Shown one piece after another: positions 33,353 through 43,070 of a stretch of 64,000 nt of DNA. Source of the stretch: CAIWAH01 sp964602595 (lineage in GTDB: Bacteria; Verrucomicrobiota; Verrucomicrobiia; Limisphaerales; UBA9464); assembly GCA_964602595.1 (NCBI GenBank), contig CAZRRO010000004.1, forward strand, positions 1 to 64,000, given 5' to 3'. The notes under the pieces were generated by a model. That model was not told the DNA's origin. It saw only the letters and a program-made list of their open reading frames with translations, and searched no databases. Position 1 is the stretch's first letter. Each line of letters starts with the position of its first letter. The translations under genes were made by a program, and so were the position numbers.

Positions 33353-34402
33353 ATGGCAGTCAAAGTAGCGATCAATGGTTTCGGCCGCATCGGCCGTCTG
33401 GTTTTCCGCGCCCTCGTCGAGCAGGGCCTCGTCGGCAAGGACATCGAAGTCGTCGCCGTCGGCGACATCGTGCCGGCCGACAACCTGGCCTACCTCCTGA
33501 AATACGACACCGCGCAGGGTCGCTTCAACGGCACGGTCAGCTCCAAGAAGTCCGCCGCCGACAAGGCCGAGGATGACGTGCTCGTCGTCAACGGCGCCGA
33601 GATCCATGTCGTCTCCGCCAAGTCCCCCGCCGAGCTGCCCTGGGCCAAGTTCGGCGTGGACATCGTGATCGAGTCCACCGGCCTCTTCACCGAAGCCGAG
33701 AAGGCCAAGGGCCACCTCACCGCCGGCGCCAAGAAGGTCATCATCTCCGCCCCGGCGAAGGGTGAGGACATCACGGTCGTGATGGGCGTGAACCACGACA
33801 AATACGACGCCGCGAAGCACAACATCATCTCCAACGCGAGCTGCACCACGAACTGCCTCGCGCCCCTCGTGCACGTCCTCCTCAAGGAAGGTTTCGGCAT
33901 CGAGGAAGGCCTGATGACCACGGTGCACGCCTACACCGCGACCCAGAAGACGGTGGACGGTCCCTCCAAGAAGGACTGGAAGGGTGGCCGCACCGCCGCG
34001 CAGAACGTCATCCCCAGCACCACCGGTGCCGCCCGCGCCGTCGCGCTCGTCTGCCCCGAGGTCAAGGGCAAGCTCACCGGCATGGCCTTCCGCGTGCCGG
34101 TCCAGACCGTGTCTGTGGTCGACCTGACCGTGAAGACCGTGAAGGAAACCAGCTACGCCGAGATTTCCGCCGCCATGAAGAAGGCCAGCGAGACCTACCT
34201 CGCGGGCATCCTCAACTGGACCAGCGACGAGGTCGTCAGCAGCGACTTCATCCACGACAAGGCCAGCTCCGTCTTCGACGCCGGCTCGGGTATCGAGCTG
34301 AACAGCCGCTTCTTCAAGCTCGTGAGCTGGTATGACAACGAATGGGGTTACAGCAACCGCGTTGGCGACCTCGTGAAGCTCGTCATCTCGAAGGGCCTGT
34401 AA
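33353..34402 (+). CDS. gap: Type I glyceraldehyde-3-phosphate dehydrogenase
   Basis: 349 aa. It oxidises glyceraldehyde-3-phosphate with NAD and phosphate in glycolysis and gluconeogenesis. Seen: the Rossmann motif NGFGRIGRLVFRAL, the catalytic cysteine in SNASCTTNC near residue 167, HAYTATQ, and the C-terminal SWYDNEWGYSNR. Codon use is strongly biased to C-ending codons, as expected of a highly expressed gene. It has its own promoter and a good hairpin terminator, so it is monocistronic. Confidence 0.97.
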   Translation: MAVKVAINGFGRIGRLVFRALVEQGLVGKDIEVVAVGDIVPADNLAYLLKYDTAQGRFNGTVSSKKSAADKAEDDVLVVNGAEIHVVSAKSPAELPWAKFGVDIVIESTGLFTEAEKAKGHLTAGAKKVIISAPAKGEDITVVMGVNHDKYDAAKHNIISNASCTTNCLAPLVHVLLKEGFGIEEGLMTTVHAYTATQKTVDGPSKKDWKGGRTAAQNVIPSTTGAARAVALVCPEVKGKLTGMAFRVPVQTVSVVDLTVKTVKETSYAEISAAMKKASETYLAGILNWTSDEVVSSDFIHDKASSVFDAGSGIELNSRFFKLVSWYDNEWGYSNRVGDLVKLVISKGL

Positions 34403-34427
34403 TTCGCCCACGGGAATTGTTTTCGCG

Positions 34428-34466
34428 AACGGCGGCTCCGGCAACGGGGCCGCCGTTTGGCTTTTC
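34428..34466 (+). terminator. Rho-independent terminator of gap
   Basis: AACGGCGGC pairs with GCCGCCGTT (9 bp) around a 12-nt loop, followed by TTGGCTTTTC. It starts 26 nt after the gap stop and also lies 30-70 nt past the end of the convergent kinase gene. Confidence 0.7.
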
Positions 34467-34499
34467 GGCCCCGCGAATTTCAACGCACCGCGGCGAACG

Positions 34500-37400
34500 C
34501 TACGGACCGGGACGGGCCAGCGCGCGCCGGTGAAACTCGGCCGCGAACCCATTCGTTTCCGCGGCGGCCCGCGCCAGTTCCTGGCGATGCCAGTCCGGGT
34601 TGAATAGGCGAACCGAAAACTGTTCCGGAGCCGCGGCACGGAGCCGCCGGAACAATTCCATTTGGGTCGCTCCCGGCAGCGGCGCCCGGCCGCCGGTCGC
34701 GTCCAATTCCTGCCCCGCGGAAAGCCGGGCCAAGTCGCCCAAGTCGCCCACAGGGCCGGTGGCCACGGGAAACTGCAGGAGCCGCAACGACCCGTCATGC
34801 TTGCCCCAGACCACCCGGTCCGCGCCGACAAAAGCGGCGTGATACACCCATTCGCCTGGCGCCGACGCGCTCAGCAGTTCCCCGGTGTCGGTGTCCCACA
34901 GCCGCATCGCGCCGCTTTCGTCCACCGTCGCAACCGTCAGGCCGTCCGGGCTGACCTCCGTGCGCACAATGCGCCGGCCACAGCGAATCCATGGGGTTTG
35001 CGGGCTGCCGTCGTCGGCGTTCCAGATCCGCGCCTCGCTTTCCTCGCTGGCCGTCAGCACCCGGCTGCCATCGGGAAAGAAGGCGGCGTGGGCGACCCCG
35101 TGGGCGTGCTCCATCCGCTGCCCCACCGGCTGGAACGTGCCCAAGTCCCACACCTGCGCACTGAGGCCGTCCGAGGTCCCGTCTGACATGGCGGTGAGCA
35201 GGCGGGTCCCGGCCGGATTGAACGCGACCCGGACCACTTCGCGCTCGTGCGGCAAACTTCCGGCGAGGCTGGCGCCCGCCCAGTCCCACAGCTTGACCGG
35301 GGGCTCGGAACCGCCCGAAGCCAGCCGACGCGAATCGGGACTGAAGGCCAACCGGCGCAGCACCCCGCCATGGTTCAGGGGCGGCGAGAGCTCCCGCCCC
35401 GTGTCGGCCTCGAAGCGCCGGATCAGTCCATCGGCCGACGCCACGGCCAGCCAGCGCCCGTCGGGGCTGAAGGTGGCGTGGTTGGGATCGCTGTTTCCCA
35501 GGGACAAATGGCAGAGCAATTCGCCCGCTTCCGCCCGCCAGACCCAGACGTGACCGGCGGCGGCGAGCCCGACGGCGAAACGCGAATCCGCCGAAAGCGC
35601 CAACTGCGTCAGCTCGACCCCATCGGCCACCTCCGCGCTCCGATGGCGAAACTCCGCCGCGCTGCCGGTTGGGTTCTGCAGCCAGAAATGAATCCGCCGA
35701 TCCTTACCCAAGGCCGCGATGGCGCCCCGGGGATTGACCGCGAGCAAGAAGGTCGCGGAATCCAGGCCCGGCAAGCGTGTGGGTTCCGGCAGGAACAGGT
35801 CCCACGTTTGGGCTACCTTGCTGCCAGCAAACGTGAGCAGATACCGCCCGTCGACGCTGAAGGCGAGGTGGGCCGCCTTGCTGTCCATTCGCAGCGGCGG
35901 CGTGAGCAGCCGCCCGGCCGGCACGGACCATACCCGGGCTTCCTCCCCCCAACCGCCGGTGGCCAGCCGCGACCCGTCGGGACTGAAGGCCAGCGTCTCG
36001 ATCCCGTTGGCGTGCCGCAGCGGTTCCCCGACCGGTTGCAGGGTGTCGGCGGACCAGAGACGAACGGCACCGTCCCAATGGGCGGTCGCCAGCCACCGAC
36101 CACCCGGATCGAACTGGAAACTGAACAGGTGGGAGTTCACCGACCCTTGGATTGGCGCGGCGTCCGGCGTGGCGACCCGGCGCAGCTCGACAAGCCAGCG
36201 TTGAGAATCATGGCGAATGCTGACCCATCTTTGCCCATCGGGACTCCACTGCGGGGGCACGCCGTAACTGTCGCCGGGCAGCGGCGGCGTGAGCGGCGAG
36301 CCGGTCGCCAGGTCCCAGATCCGCTGCGAAAGATCCCGCGCGAAGACGAGCGCCAGTTGGCCGGTCGCATTCAAGGTGACTTCGCGGGCGTCGCGGCTGG
36401 CCGGGAGAAATTCCGAGGTTTCCCCGGCGCGATCAGGGTCGGAAAACTTTACCGGTGTCCCGTCCCGCCGGAACGCCTTCACGATTCCCTCCGGGCCGCG
36501 TTCCAACCGAAAGGGGCCGTTGGTGGGGATCGCGGGCCGGCTGGCCAAAACGACCGTCCGCCAATCCTCCACCCGGTCGAGTTGGACCAAACGTGGCGCC
36601 GTGGCCAACGCCGCCGCCAACCGACGGCGGTGCGGCAGCTCGGCCCGCGGGTTGTTGGTCGCGCCGGGGCCGACGCGCAATGCCTCCGCAAACCACAGCG
36701 CCGCGGCCAGGGGATCACCCTCCGCCATCAGCCGGTTGCCCGTGACCACCTGCATGCGAATTAGCCGCTCACGGCTGGCCTCGGCGTTGGCCTCAGCGGC
36801 AACCCGGTTGGTTTCCGAAAGCCGACGGTTCCGTTCCGTTTCGTTCCGGGCGGCGGTCAGGTGCAGGTTGAACCACAGCGACGTGGCGGTCAGCGCCGCG
36901 CCCGCCAGCACCACCGTGGCGGCTAACGCGGCCCGGGCGGGATGCCGCCGCGTCCATTTCCAGGCCCGCTCCGCCGGGGTGGCCGGTCGGGCGCGGATCG
37001 GTTCGCCGCGCAACCACCGGCCCAGTTCCTCCGCCAGCTCGCGCGCCGTCGCGTAACGTTGCGCCGGGTCCTTCTCCAGGCACCGCGTGCAGATCGTCTC
37101 CAGGTCCCGGGGAATCGCCGGGTTCAGCAGGCGCGGCGCCACCGCGGTTTGCTCGCGCACCTGCACCAGCGTCTCCGCTAGGGATCCCGCCAGCAGCGGC
37201 GGCCGGCCGGTGAGCAGATGGTAGAGCGTCGCGCCCAGTGAATAGACATCGGACGCCGGCGAAAGCGCCTGCTCGGAACCCAGCGCAGCCTCGGGCGAAA
37301 GGTAGTTGGGCGAGCCCAGCATCTGGCCGGTCACCGTCAGGTCGGTCGAACCGTCGAGCCGTTTCGCGAGCCCGAAGTCCGTCACCCGCGGTTGGTCATC

Positions 37401-37979
37401 GAGGTCCACGAGCACGTTCGACGGCTTGAGGTCGCGGTGCAGCAGCCCGTGCGCGTGCGCGTGTTCCACCGCCTCGGCCACGACCCGCAGGTAACGCGCC
37501 GCGTCCCGGGGCGGAAGCGGATGTTCCCGGACGAGGTCCGCAAGGGTCTGGCCGGCCACGTATTCCATCGCGAGGAACGGTTGCCCTTCCACCTCGCCGA
37601 CTTCATAGACCCCGACGATGTGCGGATGCCGCAGGCTAGCCGCCGCCGCGGCCTCCCGTCGGAATCGCTGGACGAAATCCGGGCTCGCGAACGCGCCCGC
37701 GAGCAGGAGCTTGAGTGCCACCTCGCGGCCGAGGGACCGGTGCCGCGCCCGATACACGATGCCCATGCCGCCGTGGGCGATCTCGGCCAACAAATCGTAG
37801 GCGCCGAATTCCCGCGGCAACCCGCCCCGCTCGCCCGCCGGTCCCGGTTCCAGCGGCAGACCGTCAAGGCCGGCGACCTCCGATTGGCCGTCGCGCAACA
37901 GGCACACCGGGCACACGTTGCCCAGCGGCCCCGACGAGAGGCCGGTGCCGCACACCTCGCACTGGTGGAGAGGGGTCAT
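34500..37979 (-). CDS. Membrane Ser/Thr protein kinase with N-terminal zinc ribbon and C-terminal WD40 repeats
   Basis: 1159 aa. A small zinc ribbon (C7/C10 and C23/C26) precedes the kinase domain (about 58-335), with the glycine loop AHGGMGIVY, K90 (VALK), HRDLKPSN at 181-188 and DFG at 201-203. One membrane span lies near 350-372 (ALAATVVLAGAALTATSLWF). A coiled, Arg/Glu-rich linker and then WD40 repeats (for example LAFSPDGSRLATGG, FSPDGRWLAVASADG) fill residues ~520-1110. The cytosolic kinase with exported propeller is the usual PVC receptor form. An ECF-like promoter and a possible leader ORF precede it. It is divergent from the first fibre gene, which shares the promoter motif. Confidence 0.92.
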   Translation of the reverse strand: MTPLHQCEVCGTGLSSGPLGNVCPVCLLRDGQSEVAGLDGLPLEPGPAGERGGLPREFGAYDLLAEIAHGGMGIVYRARHRSLGREVALKLLLAGAFASPDFVQRFRREAAAAASLRHPHIVGVYEVGEVEGQPFLAMEYVAGQTLADLVREHPLPPRDAARYLRVVAEAVEHAHAHGLLHRDLKPSNVLVDLDDQPRVTDFGLAKRLDGSTDLTVTGQMLGSPNYLSPEAALGSEQALSPASDVYSLGATLYHLLTGRPPLLAGSLAETLVQVREQTAVAPRLLNPAIPRDLETICTRCLEKDPAQRYATARELAEELGRWLRGEPIRARPATPAERAWKWTRRHPARAALAATVVLAGAALTATSLWFNLHLTAARNETERNRRLSETNRVAAEANAEASRERLIRMQVVTGNRLMAEGDPLAAALWFAEALRVGPGATNNPRAELPHRRRLAAALATAPRLVQLDRVEDWRTVVLASRPAIPTNGPFRLERGPEGIVKAFRRDGTPVKFSDPDRAGETSEFLPASRDAREVTLNATGQLALVFARDLSQRIWDLATGSPLTPPLPGDSYGVPPQWSPDGQRWVSIRHDSQRWLVELRRVATPDAAPIQGSVNSHLFSFQFDPGGRWLATAHWDGAVRLWSADTLQPVGEPLRHANGIETLAFSPDGSRLATGGWGEEARVWSVPAGRLLTPPLRMDSKAAHLAFSVDGRYLLTFAGSKVAQTWDLFLPEPTRLPGLDSATFLLAVNPRGAIAALGKDRRIHFWLQNPTGSAAEFRHRSAEVADGVELTQLALSADSRFAVGLAAAGHVWVWRAEAGELLCHLSLGNSDPNHATFSPDGRWLAVASADGLIRRFEADTGRELSPPLNHGGVLRRLAFSPDSRRLASGGSEPPVKLWDWAGASLAGSLPHEREVVRVAFNPAGTRLLTAMSDGTSDGLSAQVWDLGTFQPVGQRMEHAHGVAHAAFFPDGSRVLTASEESEARIWNADDGSPQTPWIRCGRRIVRTEVSPDGLTVATVDESGAMRLWDTDTGELLSASAPGEWVYHAAFVGADRVVWGKHDGSLRLLQFPVATGPVGDLGDLARLSAGQELDATGGRAPLPGATQMELFRRLRAAAPEQFSVRLFNPDWHRQELARAAAETNGFAAEFHRRALARPGP

Positions 37980-38002
37980 GCGCTGCGCGGAGGGTGCTTC
38001 AC
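37976..38002 (-). other. Possible 8-codon leader ORF before the kinase gene
   Basis: GTG at 38002 sits 9 nt after the CGTA box, exactly where the fibre genes have their start codons. It opens an 8-codon frame (VKHPPRSA) whose TGA overlaps the kinase ATG as ATGA. This could couple kinase translation to a leaderless mini-ORF. Translation is not demonstrated. Confidence 0.35.
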
Positions 38003-38011
38003 ATCCCCTGC

Positions 38012-38037
38012 TACGAGAAAGCGCGGAAAGGCTTACG
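38012..38037 (-). promoter_or_regulatory. Candidate ECF-type promoter of the kinase gene
   Basis: On the minus strand, CGTAAG (38037-38032), 16 nt, then CGTA (38015-38012), followed by GCAGGGG. The layout is the same as for the fibre promoters, although the spacer sequence is largely different. The expected start of transcription is near 38005. Confidence 0.55.
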
Positions 38038-38183
38038 GAGAATCGTTTGTCGGGAACGCAGGAGTGTATCTGAAAGACAGCCCCGACCGCCCGTCAGCGA
38101 GTGCCAATGGGTAAGACACGACGTCACTGGGAACGGAACGGCGGACCGGAAAATCCGCGCCACGGGTTTCTCGAAAAGATTTC

Positions 38184-38210
38184 TGTAAGGATACCGCGGG
38201 CTTCCCCGTA
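38184..38210 (+). promoter_or_regulatory. Candidate ECF-type promoter of fibre gene 1
   Basis: TGTAAG at 38184-38189, a 17-nt spacer, CGTA at 38207-38210, with an A-rich run (CGAAAAGATTT) just upstream. The ATG is 9 nt after CGTA. An AGGAGG sits only 1 nt before the ATG, too close to act as a normal ribosome-binding site. Confidence 0.6.
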
Positions 38211-38219
38211 GCAGGAGGC

Positions 38220-41200
38220 ATGAGATCCTGTTTTCTGTCTCCCTTCGCGGCGCTGACACTCGGCTTGGCCGCGGTCTTCCCGCTCACTGCCGCGCCGGCC
38301 GGCACGGCCATCAGCTACCAAGGCCAGCTCAACGACAACGGTATCCCGGCCAACGGCAGCTACGAATTCCGCTTCACCCTCCACGACTCCGCCGCGGCGG
38401 GCGTGCAGATCAGCACCCCGCGCACCAATGCCCCCGTGGCCGTGGTCGGCGGCGAATTCACCACGGCCATTGATTTCGGTTTCGGCGCCTTCAACGGCGA
38501 CGCCCGGTTTCTGGAGATCGCCGTCCGTCCCGCCGGCAGCGCCGACGCCTTCACCCCGCTCTCACCCCGGCAAGGGTTCAGCCCCGTGCCCTACGCGCTG
38601 CACGCGCTCAATGCGCCGACCAATTCCGCCGCGCTGACCGGCAACAACACGTTTACCGGCGACCAACTCGTCGTGGGCACCCTCCGCGTGAACGGGCAGC
38701 AATTGTTCTTCGGGAGCCAACGGGTGCATGGCTCCGTCCTCGCGGAGAAACTCATCGGCGAGGGTTCCGAGATTACCGGCGTGGCCAAGCTCGTCGGCGG
38801 CAACAGCCTCACCGGTGACCAGAAGGTCGCCGGGACCGTGACGGCCGCACGCTTTGTCGGCGATGGCGGCGGGTTGACCGGCCTGGATACCGACTGGAGC
38901 CGGCTGGGCAACGCCGGCACCACCGCCGGGGTCAACTTCCTCGGCACGACCGACAATCGACCGCTGGAACTGCGGGCCAACAACCAGCGCGGCCTGCAAC
39001 TGGAATACGGCAGTGCCCCCTTCTTCGGTTCCAGCGTGAACGTGCTGGGCGGCGCGCCCAACAACGTGGTGGGCGGCGACGTCATCGGCGCAACGGTCTT
39101 CGGCGGCAGCGCCCCGGATTTCGGCAATTCGGTGCTGGCCCATTTCGGCACCGTGGGCGGCGGCTATCGCAACCAAGTCTCCGCCAATGTCGGCACCGTC
39201 GGCGGCGGCCAGGGCAACGTGGCCGGTGGAGTGCACTCAACGGTCGGCGGCGGCTTCCAAAACCAGGCCGGGAACTTCGACGCCACCGTCGCTGGCGGGG
39301 GTGAAAACCACGCCACCGGCGGCGGCGCCAGCGTGGGCGGCGGCAACCAGAACATGGCCGGCGGCAATTTCGGCACCGTCCCGGGCGGCTTCCGCAACCG
39401 GGCCTCGGCCAGCAACACGTTCGCCGCGGGCACGCGGGCCAACGCCAACCACCCGGGAGCCTTCGTCTGGGCGGACAGCCAGAATGCCGAATTCGCCTCC
39501 ACCGCCAATGATCAGTTCAACGTCCGCGCCGGCGGCGGGGTGCGGCTGCTGAGCACCGGCGGGGGACTGCGTTTGGAAACTTCAGGCGCCGGCACCGAAC
39601 CCAATGCCGGCATCAATGTGATCGGCGGTTACGGTGGCAATTCCCTCGGTGCGGACACGATCGGGGCCACCCTGTTTGGCGGTGGCCGGTTCCTGGGCTT
39701 CGAGGCCAGCAACCGGGTGGAAGGCGCCTTCAGCACCGTGAGCGGCGGCATTTTGAACAGCGTCGCCGGACTGGCGGGAGCCGTGGGTGGCGGCTCCGGC
39801 AACGTCGTCGACGGCAAGTTCGCCACCATTCCCGGCGGCAGCGGGAACTTTGCGACCGACGACGCCTTTGCCGCCGGCTCCAACGCCAAAGCCCGGCATG
39901 ATGGCACGTTCGTCTGGGCCGACAGCCAAGGCGACAAGGGGGCCGAATTTGGGTCCACCGGCGACGACCAGTTCCTCATCCGCGCGCGCAATGGTGTGGC
40001 CATTGGCACCAACAATCCCGCCGGGTCGGCCCTGCGTGTCGTCGGCACGGTGACCGCCACCCGGTTCATCGGTGACGGCAGCGGTTTGAGCGGCGTGGCG
40101 GGTGGTGCCCAGGGACCGGCAGGGCCCAAGGGCGATACCGGAGCCACGGGTCCGCAAGGCTCCGTCGGACCGGCGGGACCGCAGGGCCCGAAAGGAGACG
40201 TCGGGGTGCCAGGTGCTCCTGGCTCAATCGGAGCAACGGGCCCACAAGGAATCCAAGGCCTCACCGGACCTGTCGGCCCGGCGGGAGCCACTGGCCCGGA
40301 GGGACCGGCCGGCCCCAAGGGCGTCAACTGGCGCGGCCCATGGATTTCCGGCGCGACTTACCAACCGGGCGATTCGGTAACCCAGTTGGGCGCGTCATGG
40401 ATCGCCAAAGTGACGAGCAACGGCGTGGCTCCGGTCGAAGATCTCGCCCACACAAAATGGGACCTGCTCGCCGACAAGGGCGCGACGGGAGCCACCGGCC
40501 CGGCCGGACCAAAAGGTGATAAAGGCGACCCCGGGCTGGCGGGCGTCACTGGGCCTCAGGGCTCCAAGGGTGACCAAGGGGATCAGGGTGCCCCCGGCGC
40601 AGCCGGTCCCCAGGGCCCTCAGGGCGTGGCCGGTGTGGCGGGTCCGACGGGCTTGACCGGAGCGACCGGTCCGGCCGGGCCAAAGGGTGACCAGGGCGCC
40701 CCGGGGCTGACGGGAGCCACTGGTCCTCAGGGGGCCAAGGGTGACCAAGGTGATGCCGGCCCGGCCGGTCCCCAAGGCCCGGTTGGCCCTCAGGGTCCGC
40801 AGGGCATTCCCGGCTCCTCCGACGGCTGGAGCCGCCTGGGCAACGCCGGCACCACCGACGAGAACTTTCTTGGCACCACCGACGGCCGGCGGCTGGAATT
40901 GCGGGCAAACAACCTGACCGGCCTGCGGGTGGAACCGAACGGCACCACTCCCCATGTGGTCGGCGGGTCCACCGCCAATTCCGTGGGCGCCGGCTCCGTC
41001 GGAGCCACCATTGCGGGGGGCGGTTTTCCGGGCGGGGGCAATCAGGCGTCCGGCTCGACCCCTGCCGTGGGTGGCGGCTACGGCAACAACGCCAACGGCA
41101 ACAGCTCAACCGTCGGCGGCGGGCACGAGAACACGGCCAGCGGCCTCGGTGCCTGGGTCGGCGGCGGCGGCCAGAACCTGGCCGAAGGCAACTACGCGAT

Positions 41201-42560
41201 CATTCCCGGCGGCATCGGCAACGTGGCCACCCACGCGGCCTTTGCCGCCGGTCGGAACGCCAAGGCCATTCACCCGGGCGCCTTCGTCTGGGCCGACGGT
41301 CAGAACGCGGATTTCGCGTCCACCGCAAACGACGAGTTCAGCGTGCGGGCCCAAGGCGGCATGCGGTTGATCACCGGCGGCACCGGCCTGAACGTCGACG
41401 GACACCCGGTGCTGACCGACGCCAACCTGCCCGCAAACCTGCCCCGGCTTGACACCATCAACCACTTCACCGGCGACCAGCACATCCACAGCGGCAGCCT
41501 GTATGTGCCCAACGGCAACACGACCGTCGGCGGCGATCTGACCGTCGGCCTCAAGGTCACCGCCACCAGCTTCCACGGCTACGGCGGCGACCTGACCGGC
41601 GTGGGGGTGGACGCGGCCAACATTTTCACGGGCACCGTGCCGGAGGAGCGGCTGTCCTCCAACATCGCCCGGCGGGCCGGCCCCAACACGTTCACCGGTC
41701 CGTTCGCGGTCAACACCGGCGGCGGAACCGTCAGCCTTGTCAACGAAGGCGGACTTACTCCGGGCCTGGTGATGACCGGGGGCGGCGTGCCAGGCATCCT
41801 GCGGGTGCGCAATTCCCTCGAAATCTGGCCCAACACGGGCGGCACCGCCGCCGGTGCGATCGATATCCGCAACGCCGCCGGGACCGCCACCATCAACCTC
41901 ACCGGCAACAACGGCCGGGTCACGGCCGGCGAGCTCGACATCACCGGCGAAGCCCACCTGAATGGGCATCTAGAGGTGAACAACTCCACCCTCTTCAACG
42001 GCCGGGTCGAGATTGCCGGCGGGCCGGGCAACGTGACGCCCCTGTTCGTGTATGACCAGGCCACGAATCCGTTGCTCGAGGTGTTCGACAACGGACCGCT
42101 GGACCGGGGACTCCGGGTTTACGGTTTCGCCCTCAAGAACGACGGCAGTCCGTTTTGGGGAGTCTTTTCCGATGAGCGCCTGAAGCAGCATATCCGACCC
42201 TACGAGCACGGCCTGGACGCCATCCTGAAGCTCAAGACCAAGCGGTTCGAATACATCGATGACCCTGCGCACCACACCACCTCCGGACATGAGGAGGTCG
42301 GGCTCATCGCCCAGCAGGTCGAGCAGGTCATCCCCGAGGCCGTGAAGCAAGGTGCTGACGGCTACCGCACGCTCGACGCTGGCCCCGTCTATTGGGCCGC
42401 CATCAACGCCATCCAACAACTCAACGGCAAGGTCGAGGCCAAGGGGGCGGAGATCACTGCGTTGAAGGAACAGAACCGTTCGCTCGAAGCCCGGCTCGCC
42501 GCACTGGAGAAGTTGCTGGGGCGGCAGCTCGAAACCGCCGCCAACGGAGGTGGCCGATGA
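38220..42560 (+). CDS. Giant exported collagen-like fibre protein 1 with S74 self-cleaving chaperone
   Basis: 1446 aa. Signal peptide 1-24. Residues 28-133 form a beta-rich N-terminal domain (ISYQGQLNDNG ... FSPVPYAL), shared with fibre 3. Three YadA-head-like blocks follow, with GTVGGG-x-x-N-repeats and FAAG ... FVWADS motifs (nt ~39136-39580, 39720-39990, 40970-41400). Two Gly-X-Y collagen stretches (nt ~40108-40320 and 40470-40812) are split by a chitin-binding-like module (VNWRGPW ... Y-x-x-GD). The C-terminus is a peptidase S74/endosialidase chaperone: S1317-D-x-R-x-K1322, then GLIAQQVEQVIPE and a coiled coil. Known S74 domains trimerise fibres and cut themselves off. Stop and next start overlap (ATGA). 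Confidence 0.88.
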   Translation: MRSCFLSPFAALTLGLAAVFPLTAAPAGTAISYQGQLNDNGIPANGSYEFRFTLHDSAAAGVQISTPRTNAPVAVVGGEFTTAIDFGFGAFNGDARFLEIAVRPAGSADAFTPLSPRQGFSPVPYALHALNAPTNSAALTGNNTFTGDQLVVGTLRVNGQQLFFGSQRVHGSVLAEKLIGEGSEITGVAKLVGGNSLTGDQKVAGTVTAARFVGDGGGLTGLDTDWSRLGNAGTTAGVNFLGTTDNRPLELRANNQRGLQLEYGSAPFFGSSVNVLGGAPNNVVGGDVIGATVFGGSAPDFGNSVLAHFGTVGGGYRNQVSANVGTVGGGQGNVAGGVHSTVGGGFQNQAGNFDATVAGGGENHATGGGASVGGGNQNMAGGNFGTVPGGFRNRASASNTFAAGTRANANHPGAFVWADSQNAEFASTANDQFNVRAGGGVRLLSTGGGLRLETSGAGTEPNAGINVIGGYGGNSLGADTIGATLFGGGRFLGFEASNRVEGAFSTVSGGILNSVAGLAGAVGGGSGNVVDGKFATIPGGSGNFATDDAFAAGSNAKARHDGTFVWADSQGDKGAEFGSTGDDQFLIRARNGVAIGTNNPAGSALRVVGTVTATRFIGDGSGLSGVAGGAQGPAGPKGDTGATGPQGSVGPAGPQGPKGDVGVPGAPGSIGATGPQGIQGLTGPVGPAGATGPEGPAGPKGVNWRGPWISGATYQPGDSVTQLGASWIAKVTSNGVAPVEDLAHTKWDLLADKGATGATGPAGPKGDKGDPGLAGVTGPQGSKGDQGDQGAPGAAGPQGPQGVAGVAGPTGLTGATGPAGPKGDQGAPGLTGATGPQGAKGDQGDAGPAGPQGPVGPQGPQGIPGSSDGWSRLGNAGTTDENFLGTTDGRRLELRANNLTGLRVEPNGTTPHVVGGSTANSVGAGSVGATIAGGGFPGGGNQASGSTPAVGGGYGNNANGNSSTVGGGHENTASGLGAWVGGGGQNLAEGNYAIIPGGIGNVATHAAFAAGRNAKAIHPGAFVWADGQNADFASTANDEFSVRAQGGMRLITGGTGLNVDGHPVLTDANLPANLPRLDTINHFTGDQHIHSGSLYVPNGNTTVGGDLTVGLKVTATSFHGYGGDLTGVGVDAANIFTGTVPEERLSSNIARRAGPNTFTGPFAVNTGGGTVSLVNEGGLTPGLVMTGGGVPGILRVRNSLEIWPNTGGTAAGAIDIRNAAGTATINLTGNNGRVTAGELDITGEAHLNGHLEVNNSTLFNGRVEIAGGPGNVTPLFVYDQATNPLLEVFDNGPLDRGLRVYGFALKNDGSPFWGVFSDERLKQHIRPYEHGLDAILKLKTKRFEYIDDPAHHTTSGHEEVGLIAQQVEQVIPEAVKQGADGYRTLDAGPVYWAAINAIQQLNGKVEAKGAEITALKEQNRSLEARLAALEKLLGRQLETAANGGGR

Positions 42561-43006
42561 ACCCGCGCCACCTGCTGGCCGCCAGCGGCCTCGCGCTGGG
42601 CCTCGTCACCGCGGCGCTTCACGCCCAACCCCTGAGCGGCGGCCGCTTCGCGCTGAACGGCGGTCCGGTGACCGGCGGCGGCCAGTCCGGCGGCGGCACG
42701 TTTGCCGTGGCCGGCGCGCCGGGTGAAGCCGCCACCGGCCCCCTGAGCGGCGGCTCCTTCCAGGTTACCGGCGGCCTCATTGGCGTCGCCGTCATCCCTG
42801 GCGATTTCGCCCTGACCATCGGCCATACCGATGATGGCCAGGTGGTGATCGGATGGCCGGCCGAGGCCACCGGCTACGTGCTGGAATTCACACCCATCAT
42901 TGGCGAGTTGGCCAACTGGCAGCCCGTGAGTCCGGCTCCGGTCGGCAATTCGTTCACCACGTCCTCTGCCCAGGCGCTGCGTTTCTTCCGCCTCCACCGG
43001 CCGTGA
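42557..43006 (+). CDS. Small exported partner protein of fibre 1
   Basis: 149 aa with a signal peptide (LLAASGLALGLVTAALHA). The first half is glycine-rich with short beta repeats (GGPVTGGGQSGGGTF, GPLSGGSFQVTGGLIG); the second half has GYVLEFT, NWQPV and the ending RFFRLHRP. No named family is recognised. Close relatives follow fibre 2 and fibre 3, always overlapping the fibre stop by 4 nt. The strict coupling suggests a fixed stoichiometric partner, for example a cap, anchor or secretion helper. Function is inferred. Confidence 0.8.
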   Translation: MNPRHLLAASGLALGLVTAALHAQPLSGGRFALNGGPVTGGGQSGGGTFAVAGAPGEAATGPLSGGSFQVTGGLIGVAVIPGDFALTIGHTDDGQVVIGWPAEATGYVLEFTPIIGELANWQPVSPAPVGNSFTTSSAQALRFFRLHRP

Positions 43007-43035
43007 CCGGCGCTCCCGGTTCCCGAAAAAATTCC

Positions 43036-43061
43036 TGTAAGGATTCCCCACCGCTCCCGTA
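43036..43061 (+). promoter_or_regulatory. Candidate ECF-type promoter of fibre gene 2
   Basis: TGTAAG at 43036-43041, 16 nt, CGTA at 43058-43061, preceded by CGAAAAAATTCC. The GTG start is 9 nt after CGTA. Confidence 0.6.
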
Positions 43062-43070
43062 GCACGGGGT

